Origin: Streptomyces antarcticus
GTDB taxonomy: Bacteria; Actinomycetota; Actinomycetes; Streptomycetales; Streptomycetaceae
Direction of reading: 5' to 3'
Assembly: GCF_026627255.1 (NCBI RefSeq)
Contig: NZ_JAPNLM010000015.1
Span: 22,508-86,507, forward strand
Length of the DNA: 64,000 nucleotides
The position numbers were made by a program, and so were the translations under genes. This document shows positions 8,173-15,416 of this stretch, in pieces (the first letter of the stretch is position 1; each line of letters begins with the position of its first letter). A model generated the notes under the pieces. It worked only from the letters and a program-made list of their open reading frames with translations. It was not told the DNA's origin and ran no database searches.

Positions 8173-8295
8173 GGGGCCCGTCGTCGTAGTCTGCGAATGT
8201 CTGCGGAATCCGGCAGGGACGTCCCATTGGGGCGTCCCCGCCTACGAATTGTGCCGGTAATGCGGCGATCCGCCCGTGGTGTGCGCCTTCGCGCA

Positions 8296-8324
8296 TTGAC
8301 CCTGTCCGGCTGCCCCCGTATGCT
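8296..8324 (+). promoter_or_regulatory. Near-consensus sigma-70 (HrdB) promoter of rpsA
   Basis: TTGACC (8296-8301), exactly 17 bases, then TATGCT (8319-8324). This is the best match to the vegetative consensus in the window and suits a ribosomal protein gene. Transcription should start near 8331. Confidence 0.85.
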
Positions 8325-8330
8325 ACAAGT

Positions 8331-8523
8331 TGCGCTGCGAGCCTGTGCTCCTCAGACCTAGCAGGCTGCGCTTGTATTTGTTGAGGTCACCTCGGTTTTC
8401 GAGGCCCCTCCGCATCTGCGGAACGGGGGTCTCCTTGGCTGTCCGGCTTCGACAGATGCCGATAAGGGCTCCCGGCGTAGCAGTACCTACGACTTTCTGT
8501 CCGTAACCGGAGCCCTTTCCCAC
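8331..8523 (+). promoter_or_regulatory. Structured rpsA mRNA leader, possible autoregulatory element
   Basis: The leader folds by eye into successive hairpins: AGCCTG/CAGGCT (8340-8345, 8362-8367), CCTCG/CGAGG (8390-8404), a nested CCCC-CCGC/GCGG-GGGG (8405-8428), CTGTC/GACAG, and a 7-bp GGGCTCC/GGAGCCC stem (8466-8472 with 8509-8515). The last stem captures GGAG at 8509-8512, the only Shine-Dalgarno-like sequence, 11 bases before the ATG. E. coli S1 represses its own translation through a structured leader (established); the same here is inference. Confidence 0.55.
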
Positions 8524-10035
8524 ATGACGAGCAGCACCGAGACCACCGCCACCACTCCGCAGGTTGCGGTCAACGACATCGGCGACGCGGACGCGTTCCT
8601 CGCGGCGATCGACGCGACGATCAAGTACTTCAACGATGGCGACATCGTCGATGGCGTCATCGTCAAGGTTGACCGGGACGAGGTTCTCCTCGACATCGGT
8701 TACAAGACCGAAGGTGTCATCCCGAGCCGCGAGCTGTCGATCAAGCACGACGTCGACCCGAACGACGTCGTCAAGGTCGGCGACGAGATTGAGGCCCTGG
8801 TTCTCCAGAAGGAGGACAAGGAAGGCCGCCTGATCCTCTCGAAGAAGCGCGCTCAGTACGAGCGTGCCTGGGGCACCATCGAGAAGATCAAGGAAGAAGA
8901 CGGCATCGTCACCGGTACCGTCATCGAGGTCGTCAAGGGTGGTCTCATCCTCGACATCGGCCTCCGCGGCTTCCTGCCGGCCTCTCTCGTCGAGATGCGT
9001 CGCGTCCGCGACCTCCAGCCCTACGTGGGCAAGGAGCTCGAGGCGAAGATCATCGAGCTGGACAAGAACCGCAACAACGTGGTCCTGTCCCGCCGCGCCT
9101 GGCTCGAGCAGACCCAGTCCGAGGTTCGCCAGACGTTCCTCACCACCCTGCAGAAGGGTCAGGTCCGCTCCGGCGTCGTTTCCTCGATCGTCAACTTCGG
9201 TGCCTTCGTGGACCTGGGCGGCGTCGACGGTCTCGTGCACGTCTCCGAGCTGTCCTGGAAGCACATCGACCACCCGTCCGAGGTTGTCGAGGTCGGCCAG
9301 GAAGTCACCGTCGAGGTCCTCGACGTCGACATGGACCGCGAGCGTGTCTCCCTGTCGCTGAAGGCGACGCAGGAAGACCCGTGGCAGCAGTTCGCCCGGA
9401 CGCACCAGATCGGTCAGGTCGTCCCGGGTAAGGTCACCAAGCTGGTTCCGTTCGGTGCGTTCGTCCGCGTGGACGAGGGCATCGAGGGTCTGGTCCACAT
9501 CTCCGAGCTGGCCGAGCGCCACGTGGAGATCCCGGAGCAGGTCGTCCAGGTCAACGACGAGATCTTCGTCAAGGTCATCGACATCGACCTTGAGCGTCGC
9601 CGGATCTCGCTGTCGCTGAAGCAGGCCAACGAGTCCTTCGGTGCCGACGCGGCGTCGGTCGAGTTCGACCCGACCCTGTACGGCATGGCCGCGTCGTACG
9701 ACGACCAGGGGAACTACATCTACCCCGAGGGCTTCGACCCCGAGACCAACGACTGGCTCGAGGGCTTCGACAAGCAGCGCGAGACCTGGGAGACCCAGTA
9801 CGCCGAGGCGCAGCAGCGCTTCGAGCAGCACCAGGCTCAGGTCATCAAGAGCCGCGAGGCCGACGAGGCCGCCGCTGCCGAGGGCGCTGCCGCTCCGGCC
9901 GCGAGTGGCGGCAACGTCTCCGCGGGCATCTCGGGCGGTTCGTACTCCTCGGAGTCGGACGAGACCTCTGGCGCCCTGGCGTCGGACGAGGCCCTCGCCG
10001 CGCTCCGCGAGAAGCTGGCCGGCGGCCAGAGCTGA
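8524..10035 (+). CDS. rpsA: 30S ribosomal protein S1
   Basis: The 503-residue actinomycete form of S1 binds mRNA on the small subunit and assists initiation on structured leaders. Four S1 (OB-fold) repeats lie at about residues 39-108, 125-190, 211-280 and 298-367, recognisable by GVIVKVDRDEVLLDIGYK, GLILDIGLRGFLPAS, GAFVDLGGVDGLVHVSEL and GAFVRVDEGIEGLVHISEL. The C-terminal tail is acidic then Ala/Gly/Ser-rich. Codon use is visibly different from neighbours, with more T-ending codons (ggt, gtt, cgt), as expected for a highly expressed gene. Transcription ends at a strong hairpin 63 bases downstream. Confidence 0.98.
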   Translation: MTSSTETTATTPQVAVNDIGDADAFLAAIDATIKYFNDGDIVDGVIVKVDRDEVLLDIGYKTEGVIPSRELSIKHDVDPNDVVKVGDEIEALVLQKEDKEGRLILSKKRAQYERAWGTIEKIKEEDGIVTGTVIEVVKGGLILDIGLRGFLPASLVEMRRVRDLQPYVGKELEAKIIELDKNRNNVVLSRRAWLEQTQSEVRQTFLTTLQKGQVRSGVVSSIVNFGAFVDLGGVDGLVHVSELSWKHIDHPSEVVEVGQEVTVEVLDVDMDRERVSLSLKATQEDPWQQFARTHQIGQVVPGKVTKLVPFGAFVRVDEGIEGLVHISELAERHVEIPEQVVQVNDEIFVKVIDIDLERRRISLSLKQANESFGADAASVEFDPTLYGMAASYDDQGNYIYPEGFDPETNDWLEGFDKQRETWETQYAEAQQRFEQHQAQVIKSREADEAAAAEGAAAPAASGGNVSAGISGGSYSSESDETSGALASDEALAALREKLAGGQS

Positions 10036-10097
10036 TCGCAGCACGCTTCGCACCCCGGTGTGAGCATGTCGAGCAGAGCTGAACAGAGTTGAAAGGC

Positions 10098-10127
10098 AAG
10101 GCCCGTCCCCTCAGGGGGGCGGGCCTT
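10098..10127 (+). terminator. Intrinsic terminator of rpsA
   Basis: AAGGCCCGTCCCC (10098-10110) pairs with GGGGGCGGGCCTT (to 10127) around a tcag tetraloop, with one mismatch. It stands alone between rpsA and the PAC2 gene. Confidence 0.85.
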
Positions 10128-10277
10128 ACCGCTGTCCCGGCCGCGGTGGCCGATCGCCGAGTCGGGGCGGCCGGCGGCCGGATGATCCGTCGCGTTCTCG
10201 TGAAGGGCGTCAACTGGGGAATGGCGGCGCGCGTTTGGACGTTCTTCCAGAGAACGAGGCGAGGAGGAGTGGTGACG

Positions 10278-11216
10278 GTGCTTGATCCACAAGGTCTGTA
10301 CGAATGGGATGCCAAGGGCCTGGCGGTGGCCGACCTGGCTCTCACCCAGGACTCGGCCGGGCTGGTCATGCTGTACCACTTCGAGGGGTACATCGACGCG
10401 GGTGAGGCCGGGGAGCAGATCGTCGAGCGTCTCCTCGACACGCTGCCCCACCAGGTCGTGGCCCGCTTCGACGCCGACCGGCTGGTGGACTACCGGGCCC
10501 GGCGCCCGCTGCTGACGTTCCAGCGCGACCACTGGACCGAGTTCGAGGAGCCCCAGCTGGAGGTCCGGCTCGTCCAGGACGCCACGGGAGCGCCCTTCCT
10601 GCTGTTCTCCGGCCCCGAGCCGGACGTGGAATGGGAGCGCTTCGCGCTCGCCGTCCGGCAGATCGTCGAGCGCCTCGGCGTCCGCCTCTCGGTCAACTTC
10701 CACGGCATCCCCATGGGCGTCCCGCACACGCGCCCGGTGGGCATCACCCCGCACGGCAACCGGACCGACCTCATGCCGGGGCACCGCAGCCCCTTCGACG
10801 AGGCCCAGGTGCCCGGGAGCGCCGAGTCGCTGGTCGAGTTCCGGCTGGGGCAGGCCGGGCACGACGTGCTGGGCGTCGCCGCGCACGTACCGCACTACGT
10901 GGCGCGTTCCGCGTACCCGGACGCCGCGCTGACGGTGCTGGAGGCGATCACCGCGGCCACCGGGCTGGTGCTGCCGGCGGTGGCGCACGCGCTGCGGACC
11001 GAGGCGCACCGTACGCAGACCGAGATCGACCGGCAGATCCGGGAGGGCGACGAGGAGCTGGTCGCCCTGGTCCAGGGGTTGGAGCACCAGTTCGACGCGG
11101 CCGCCGGGGCCGAGACCCGGGGCAACATGATCGCCGAGCCCGCAGAGATCCCGTCGGCCGACGAGATCGGGCGGGAGTTCGAGAAGTTCCTGGCGGAACG
11201 CGAGGGTGAGAACTGA
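10278..11216 (+). CDS. PAC2 family protein
   Basis: A 312-residue soluble protein of the PAC2 superfamily, related to proteasome-assembly chaperones; in actinobacteria the role is not proven. I place the start at GTG 10278 because the AGGAGGAG ribosome site then lies nine bases away and the protein begins LDPQGLYEW as in homologues I recall; GTG 10272 is the alternative. Conserved features are LVMLYHFEGYIDAGEAGEQIV near the N-terminus and the SVNFHGIPMGVPHTRP segment. The C-terminus is a predicted helix ending REFEKFLAEREGEN. It is followed after 105 bases by coaE, which seems to have its own promoter. Confidence 0.85.
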   Translation: MLDPQGLYEWDAKGLAVADLALTQDSAGLVMLYHFEGYIDAGEAGEQIVERLLDTLPHQVVARFDADRLVDYRARRPLLTFQRDHWTEFEEPQLEVRLVQDATGAPFLLFSGPEPDVEWERFALAVRQIVERLGVRLSVNFHGIPMGVPHTRPVGITPHGNRTDLMPGHRSPFDEAQVPGSAESLVEFRLGQAGHDVLGVAAHVPHYVARSAYPDAALTVLEAITAATGLVLPAVAHALRTEAHRTQTEIDRQIREGDEELVALVQGLEHQFDAAAGAETRGNMIAEPAEIPSADEIGREFEKFLAEREGEN

Positions 11217-11308
11217 CGCCGGAACCGACCCCGGCTGGGGAGCCGCTGGGGAGCCGGCGGGGTGACCGCGGAGGTGCAGGGGGCTGTGGTGGCCACGGGG
11301 GCACCCCC

Positions 11309-11314
11309 TAGGCT
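11309..11314 (+). promoter_or_regulatory. -10 box giving a leaderless coaE transcript
   Basis: TAGGCT ends 7 bases before the ATG at 11322 and no Shine-Dalgarno precedes that ATG, so the transcript probably starts at or next to the start codon. The -35 is weak. Confidence 0.5.
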
Positions 11315-11321
11315 GCTGGGC

Positions 11322-11939
11322 ATGCTGAAAGTAGGACTGACGGGCGGAATCGGCGCCGGCAAGAGCGAGGTCTCGCGGCTGCTGGCGGGGTACGGGGCGG
11401 TCGTCGTGGACGCCGACCGCATCGCGCGGGAGGTGGTCGAGCCCGGAACACCCGGGCTCGCCGCCGTCGTGGCGGCGTTCGGCGAGGCGGTGCTGACCGC
11501 GGAGGGGACGCTCGACCGGCCGCGGCTCGGATCGATCGTCTTCGCCGACCCGGAGAAGCTGCGGACGCTGAACGCGATCGTGCACCCGCTGGTCGGGGCC
11601 CGGTCCGCCGAGCTGGAAGCCGCCGCGGGGGCCGACGCGATCGTCGTGCACGACGTACCGCTGCTCACGGAGAACGGCCTGGCCCCGCTCTACGACCTGG
11701 TGGTCGTGGTGGACGCCTCCCCGCAGACCCAGCTCACCCGGCTCGTCGCGCTGCGCGCGATGGCGGAGGAGGAGGCGCGGGCCCGGATGGCCGCGCAGGC
11801 CACGCGGGAACAGCGGTTGGCGGTGGCGACGCTCGTCATCGACAACGACGGGCCGCTGGAGGCCCTCGAACCGCAGGTGCGCAAGGTCTGGGAAGAACTC
11901 ACGGCGCGGGCGGCGGAGCGGTCCGTCTCCGGAACCTGA
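11322..11939 (+). CDS. coaE: Dephospho-CoA kinase
   Basis: This 205-residue P-loop kinase phosphorylates the 3'-OH of dephospho-CoA, the last step of coenzyme A synthesis. The P-loop is GGIGAGKS (residues 8-15), followed by the DADRIAREVVEPGTPGL motif that binds substrate and the lid-region residues around ARMAAQATREQRL. Its length matches the single-domain enzyme; mycobacterial CoaE carries an extra C-terminal domain that is absent here. The in-frame extension upstream to 11262 lacks family similarity. A TPR gene follows after 69 bases. Confidence 0.96.
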   Translation: MLKVGLTGGIGAGKSEVSRLLAGYGAVVVDADRIAREVVEPGTPGLAAVVAAFGEAVLTAEGTLDRPRLGSIVFADPEKLRTLNAIVHPLVGARSAELEAAAGADAIVVHDVPLLTENGLAPLYDLVVVVDASPQTQLTRLVALRAMAEEEARARMAAQATREQRLAVATLVIDNDGPLEALEPQVRKVWEELTARAAERSVSGT

Positions 11940-12008
11940 GGCACCTGGGGAAGAGCGCGATCCAAGGGCGGAAGCGTCGAAGGCGCCCGCAGAGGGAAGG
12001 AACAGATC

Positions 12009-12419
12009 GTGTCCGACACCACGCCGCCGTCGTCCTCGTCCTCGTCGTCCTCGTCGTCCGGCGCGGCCAGCCCGGAGACGCACGTCATCGACTACCGGGC
12101 CGCCGAGCAGCTGCTCGCCGCACGTGACCCGCGCGGCGCGGTCAAGCTGCTCGACTCCGTCATAGCCGCCCACCCGGAGAACACCGCGGCTCGGCTGCTG
12201 CGCGCCCGGGCCTTCTTCGCGTCCGCCCAACTGCGCCCGGCGGAGCTCGAGTTCGAACTGGTCCTGGAGCGGGAACCGGACAACGCCTTCGCCCACTTCG
12301 CGCTGGCCCGTACGTACGAGCGCTCCGGCCGCCCCCAGCAGGCCCGCAAGCACTTCCGGCTCGCGGCGGCCCTCGACCCCCGGCCGGACTACCTGGCGGC
12401 GGCCCGCTTCGAGGACTGA
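12009..12419 (+). CDS. Tetratricopeptide repeat protein
   Basis: A small 136-residue protein begins with GTG at 12009 behind a GGGAAGGAA ribosome site. After a run of ten serines (coded by tcg/tcc triplet repeats, residues 8-17) come about 100 residues of TPR helices with typical pattern residues: GAVKLLDSVIAAHPENTAARLLRARAFF, then LEFELVLEREPDNAFAHFALARTYERSGR. TPR domains bind partner proteins; the partner is unknown. The gene lies just downstream of coaE and may be co-transcribed. The serine run is a likely length-variable site. Confidence 0.85.
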   Translation: MSDTTPPSSSSSSSSSSGAASPETHVIDYRAAEQLLAARDPRGAVKLLDSVIAAHPENTAARLLRARAFFASAQLRPAELEFELVLEREPDNAFAHFALARTYERSGRPQQARKHFRLAAALDPRPDYLAAARFED

Positions 12420-12481
12420 GCCGCGGTCCGGGCGGGCCGCGGTGCTCGGTGCCTGGTGCCCGGTGCTCGTGCGTACGGGCC

Positions 12482-12745
12482 TCACGGGCCGGGTGGCGGC
12501 TCGTACGGCGGGACGTCCCGTCCGGGCTGGTAGTGCGGCCCCTGGCGGATGTGGCGGACCACCACGGCGAGGTCCACGGCCGCCAGCAGCGCGATCACCC
12601 CGCAGGCCGCCGCCCACCCGGGGCGGCCTGCCAGCGCGAACAGGGCCGTCCCGGCGGCGGCCCAGGCCAGTCCCCACAGGCTCAGCCAGAACCTCAGCCG
12701 CAGCGGACTGCGGGCGGTCACCGGCTCGTTTCCCGTACGACGCAT
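12482..12745 (-). CDS. DUF6343 family small membrane protein
   Basis: An 87-residue protein starts MRRTGNEPVTARSPLRLRF, then has two hydrophobic segments (about residues 20-40 and 45-62) and ends in HIRQGPHYQPGRDVPPYEPPPGP. The N-terminal NEPVTARSPLRLR motif and the QGPHYQPG tail match what I remember of DUF6343, a Streptomyces family of unknown function. I prefer ATG 12745, nine bases from a GAGG; ATG 12751 (MSM...) is only three bases from it. It converges on the TPR gene and reads in the same direction as the secreted-protein gene at 12832. Confidence 0.65.
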   Translation of the reverse strand: MRRTGNEPVTARSPLRLRFWLSLWGLAWAAAGTALFALAGRPGWAAACGVIALLAAVDLAVVVRHIRQGPHYQPGRDVPPYEPPPGP

Positions 12746-12831
12746 GCTCATCGCCTCGGTTCCATGGTCCCACCGGGGCGGCCGCGGCGGGGGGCTCCGG
12801 GACCCGGGATCAGGACCCGGGCACCCGGGGA

Positions 12832-13452
12832 TCAGGGGTTGAGCTTGTTCACGGCCTTGGTGGTGGTCTTCTTGAAGGCCGGAACCGGGGCGTCGGTCAG
12901 GTATCCCATCTGGCTCCACTTGACGACCGTCACGGTGGAGCCGTCCCGCCCGATGCCGAAGAGGGCCACGCCCGGCTCGGACTCGGGGATCGAGGTGTGC
13001 ACGCCGTAGACGTGGGCGCCCTCCTCGACGGAGAGCTTCCCGTAGTCCTGCCAGGAGGCGGTGCCGCCCGGCATGGTGCGCAGCCAGTCGGAGGCGCAGG
13101 CCGCGACCTTGCGCTTCAGGGCGGCGGCGAGCTTGACCGCCGCGGCGTCCGAGGCGGCCCGTACGGAGACCTGCACGGCGCCGGCGTCGACATCGGTGCC
13201 GAACGAGCGGTGCCAGCTGCCGACCGCCGGGAGAGCACCCTCGAGGCAGAACGGTGCGGTCTCGGGCAGCCCCTTGGTGACCTTGCCGGCGTACCAGGGC
13301 GAGCTGGCGTGCGGCGGCAGGTCGGTGCCGCTGATGAACCCGGGGGCGGTGACCGCCGCCGTGGCCGTGGACGAGGCGGTGAGGACGAGCGCGGCGGCCG
13401 CCGCGAAGAGCGCGGTGGAGAGGGTGGCGGAGGCGCCTGAACGACGGAACAT
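12832..13452 (-). CDS. Secreted protein of unknown function
   Basis: A 206-residue exported protein has a clear Sec signal peptide (MFRRSGASATLSTALFAAAA, cleaved near STATAA). The ATG at 13452 follows GGGGAG. The mature part has three cysteines (FCLEG, ACASDW and none later in the tail beyond these), a WHRSFGTD motif and a mixed alpha/beta pattern: VQVSVRAASDAAAVKLAAALKRKVAACASDWLR resembles a small lipoprotein-like fold. I do not recognise a named family. It lies divergent from the HTH-TM gene. There is no evidence for an enzymatic function. Confidence 0.7.
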   Translation of the reverse strand: MFRRSGASATLSTALFAAAAALVLTASSTATAAVTAPGFISGTDLPPHASSPWYAGKVTKGLPETAPFCLEGALPAVGSWHRSFGTDVDAGAVQVSVRAASDAAAVKLAAALKRKVAACASDWLRTMPGGTASWQDYGKLSVEEGAHVYGVHTSIPESEPGVALFGIGRDGSTVTVVKWSQMGYLTDAPVPAFKKTTTKAVNKLNP

Positions 13453-13648
13453 GGGTGGATCTCCCCGTTGGTGTCGGTGCGTTGCGGTACGGGGACAACC
13501 CTGCCCCGGTGCGGGGTGTCGGGCGACGGATCGCGGGGGATTCGGGACACTGGAACGGCCGTACGTGCTGTCACCTGGGGGAACACCCGCTGCATGGAAC
13601 GGCGTCGTGGGACGGGGGAACGCCGTGGGCGTGGGTGGGGACAGGGAC

Positions 13649-15178
13649 ATGGGGACGGGAACGGGCATGGGGACGGGTTCGGGTACGGGGTCGGGCGAGT
13701 CGGAGCGGTTCGCGCGGCTGATGCGGGAGTTGAAGGAGCGCGCGGGTCTGAGCTACGGGGCGCTGGCGCGCAAGCTCCACACGAGCACCTCGACCCTGCA
13801 CCGCTACTGCAACGGGGAGGCGGTGCCGACGGAGTTCGCGGTGGTGGACCGCTTCGCGCGGGTCTGCGGGGCCTCGCAGGGGGAGGCGGTGGACCTGCAC
13901 CGGGCGTGGCTGCTGGCGGACGCGCGTCGACGGGCGGGGGCTCTCGGGGCGGGAGCGGTGCCGGTGCCGGTTCCGGTCGAGGGGGCCGAGGCGGCCGCGG
14001 AGCCCGGGGCCGCCTCGGAGGCCGGGGGAGCGGTGGACGGCGGAGCGGTGGCCGTCGTGCCGCCGCCTGCGGGCGATGTCGCGCGGGAGTCTGCCCGGGA
14101 TGCGGATGCGGATGCGGATCCGGGTGCCCCCGCACCGGCACCCGCCGCTGGTGGGGGCGGGGCCGGTGCGGAGCTTGGCCTGGCCGATGTGGTGGACCTC
14201 GTAGCGCCGGAGCCGGTCGTCCGGCTCCCCTGGTACCGGCGCCGGGCGGCCGCGGTCACTGCCGCCGGGGTGACCGCGGGCGTCGTCGCCGTGGCGGTGC
14301 TGGCCGCCGCCGGTCCGGAACGGCCCGTGCGGCCGGCCGGGACCGCCGCGGGTCCGTCGGAGTCCGCTGCCCCGGCTCCGGTTTCGGCGCCGCCCGGCGC
14401 GACGGCCACGGCGCCGGGTTCCGCGGTGCCCTCGCCGCCGCCCTCGGACTCGGCGGCGGCATCGGGAGCGGCATCGGCCCCGGGAGCGCCGTCCGCGTCG
14501 GCGCCGGGGCAGCCGCCGGGTGCCTCGGCGGCCCCGGCCACGGGTCCGGGTCCGGCGCAGGGCCCGGCGGTGCCGGTCAGGGCCGCGGTCCGGTCGCACG
14601 TCTGGGCGGCGGGATGCGACCACGCCTACCTGACCGGGCGCGGTCCCGCCGCGGTGCCCCCGCCGCCCGTGGAGGCGGACGCGCCCGCCTGGGCCTCCGC
14701 GCAGCGGGCCGTACACGCCGGGCAGCAGATCCTGGAGGTCACCGTGCACGGCGCGGGTGCGGGCGCGGTGGTCCTGGAGGGCCTGGACGTACGGGTCACG
14801 GCGCGCCGCACCCCGCCGGCCTGGAACGTCTACCAGATGTCGCCGGGCTGCGGCGGGGCGCTCACCCCCGCCGTCTACGCCGTCAACCTGGACGCGCCGC
14901 GCCCCGTGGTCCGGCCCGTCGACGGGGGCGACTCCGAGGGCAGGATCCCGGCGCCCGCGTTCCCGATGCGCGTCTCGGCCGCCGAGCCGGTGGTCCTGCG
15001 GGTCAAGGCCGCCACCACGGGCTGCGACTGCGACTGGTACCTCGACCTGCGCTACACCGGACCGTCCGGTTCCGGCAGCCTGCGCATCGACGACAACGGC
15101 CGCCCGCTGCGCACCGCCGCCGCGACGGGGCGCCCGGTGTACGGGTACGCGTCGGACCAGGGCCGCTGGGCACGCTGA
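13649..15178 (+). CDS. HTH-transmembrane-exodomain protein (RodZ-like topology)
   Basis: A 509-residue protein has three parts. Residues 15-85 are an XRE-type helix-turn-helix (ERFARLMRELKERAGLSYGALARKLHTSTSTLHRYCNG). Then comes a long Ala/Gly/Pro/Asp linker, a single transmembrane helix at about 200-221 behind WYRRR, a second Pro/Ala/Ser linker, and an extracytoplasmic domain of about 190 residues from SHVWAAGCDHAYL with several cysteines, including CDCDW. DNA-binding inside and a sensor or wall-contact domain outside is the plain reading; similar proteins are common in Streptomyces without known role. ATG 13649 has GGGG eight bases upstream; GTG 13625 behind GGGGGAA is equally possible. Confidence 0.75.
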   Translation: MGTGTGMGTGSGTGSGESERFARLMRELKERAGLSYGALARKLHTSTSTLHRYCNGEAVPTEFAVVDRFARVCGASQGEAVDLHRAWLLADARRRAGALGAGAVPVPVPVEGAEAAAEPGAASEAGGAVDGGAVAVVPPPAGDVARESARDADADADPGAPAPAPAAGGGGAGAELGLADVVDLVAPEPVVRLPWYRRRAAAVTAAGVTAGVVAVAVLAAAGPERPVRPAGTAAGPSESAAPAPVSAPPGATATAPGSAVPSPPPSDSAAASGAASAPGAPSASAPGQPPGASAAPATGPGPAQGPAVPVRAAVRSHVWAAGCDHAYLTGRGPAAVPPPPVEADAPAWASAQRAVHAGQQILEVTVHGAGAGAVVLEGLDVRVTARRTPPAWNVYQMSPGCGGALTPAVYAVNLDAPRPVVRPVDGGDSEGRIPAPAFPMRVSAAEPVVLRVKAATTGCDCDWYLDLRYTGPSGSGSLRIDDNGRPLRTAAATGRPVYGYASDQGRWAR

Positions 15179-15361
15179 CCCCGCCACTCGCCGGTCCTGG
15201 TCCTGGCTACGCCGCCCCGGTCCCGGTCCCGGTCCCGGTCCTGGCCAAGCCACCCCGGTCCCAGCCCCGGCCCCGGCTCCGAGGTACGTGCAGGTCAGCG
15301 GCGTTGTCAGTGGGCACGCCTAGACTCGGCGGCACAGGAGACCCGTATCGGGACCTCGTGG

Positions 15362-15390
15362 GGATCCGTCTCGGATCCGACTCGGATCCG
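15362..15390 (+). repeat. Three GGATCCG direct repeats at 11-bp spacing
   Basis: GGATCCG occurs at 15362-15368, 15373-15379 and 15384-15390, separated by tctc and actc. The spacing puts all three on about the same face of the helix. They lie in the likely 5' leader of the SNF2 gene, downstream of a TAGACT -10-like box (15322-15327). Bases 15179-15260 upstream are simple ggtccc/cctggt repeats. Confidence 0.8.
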
Positions 15391-15416
15391 TATCGACGGG
15401 GAGGGAGGGGGACGCG

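Larger units (their letters stand above)
8173..8523. other. 351-bp divergent region between the methyltransferase gene and rpsA
   Basis: The left part holds an inverted repeat, GGGACG (8216-8221) with CGTCCC (8233-8238), and a short direct repeat of tctgcg. The right part holds the rpsA promoter and its roughly 190-base leader, listed separately. I see no additional gene. Confidence 0.6.

Noticed and set aside
8323..10053. 576-residue frame antisense to rpsA
   Set aside because: Leu/Val/Asp-rich mirror of the S1 coding strand; no start signal and no domain.
9837..12773. 978-residue minus-strand frame across PAC2, coaE and TPR genes
   Set aside because: It is antisense to three well-supported genes and has shadow composition.
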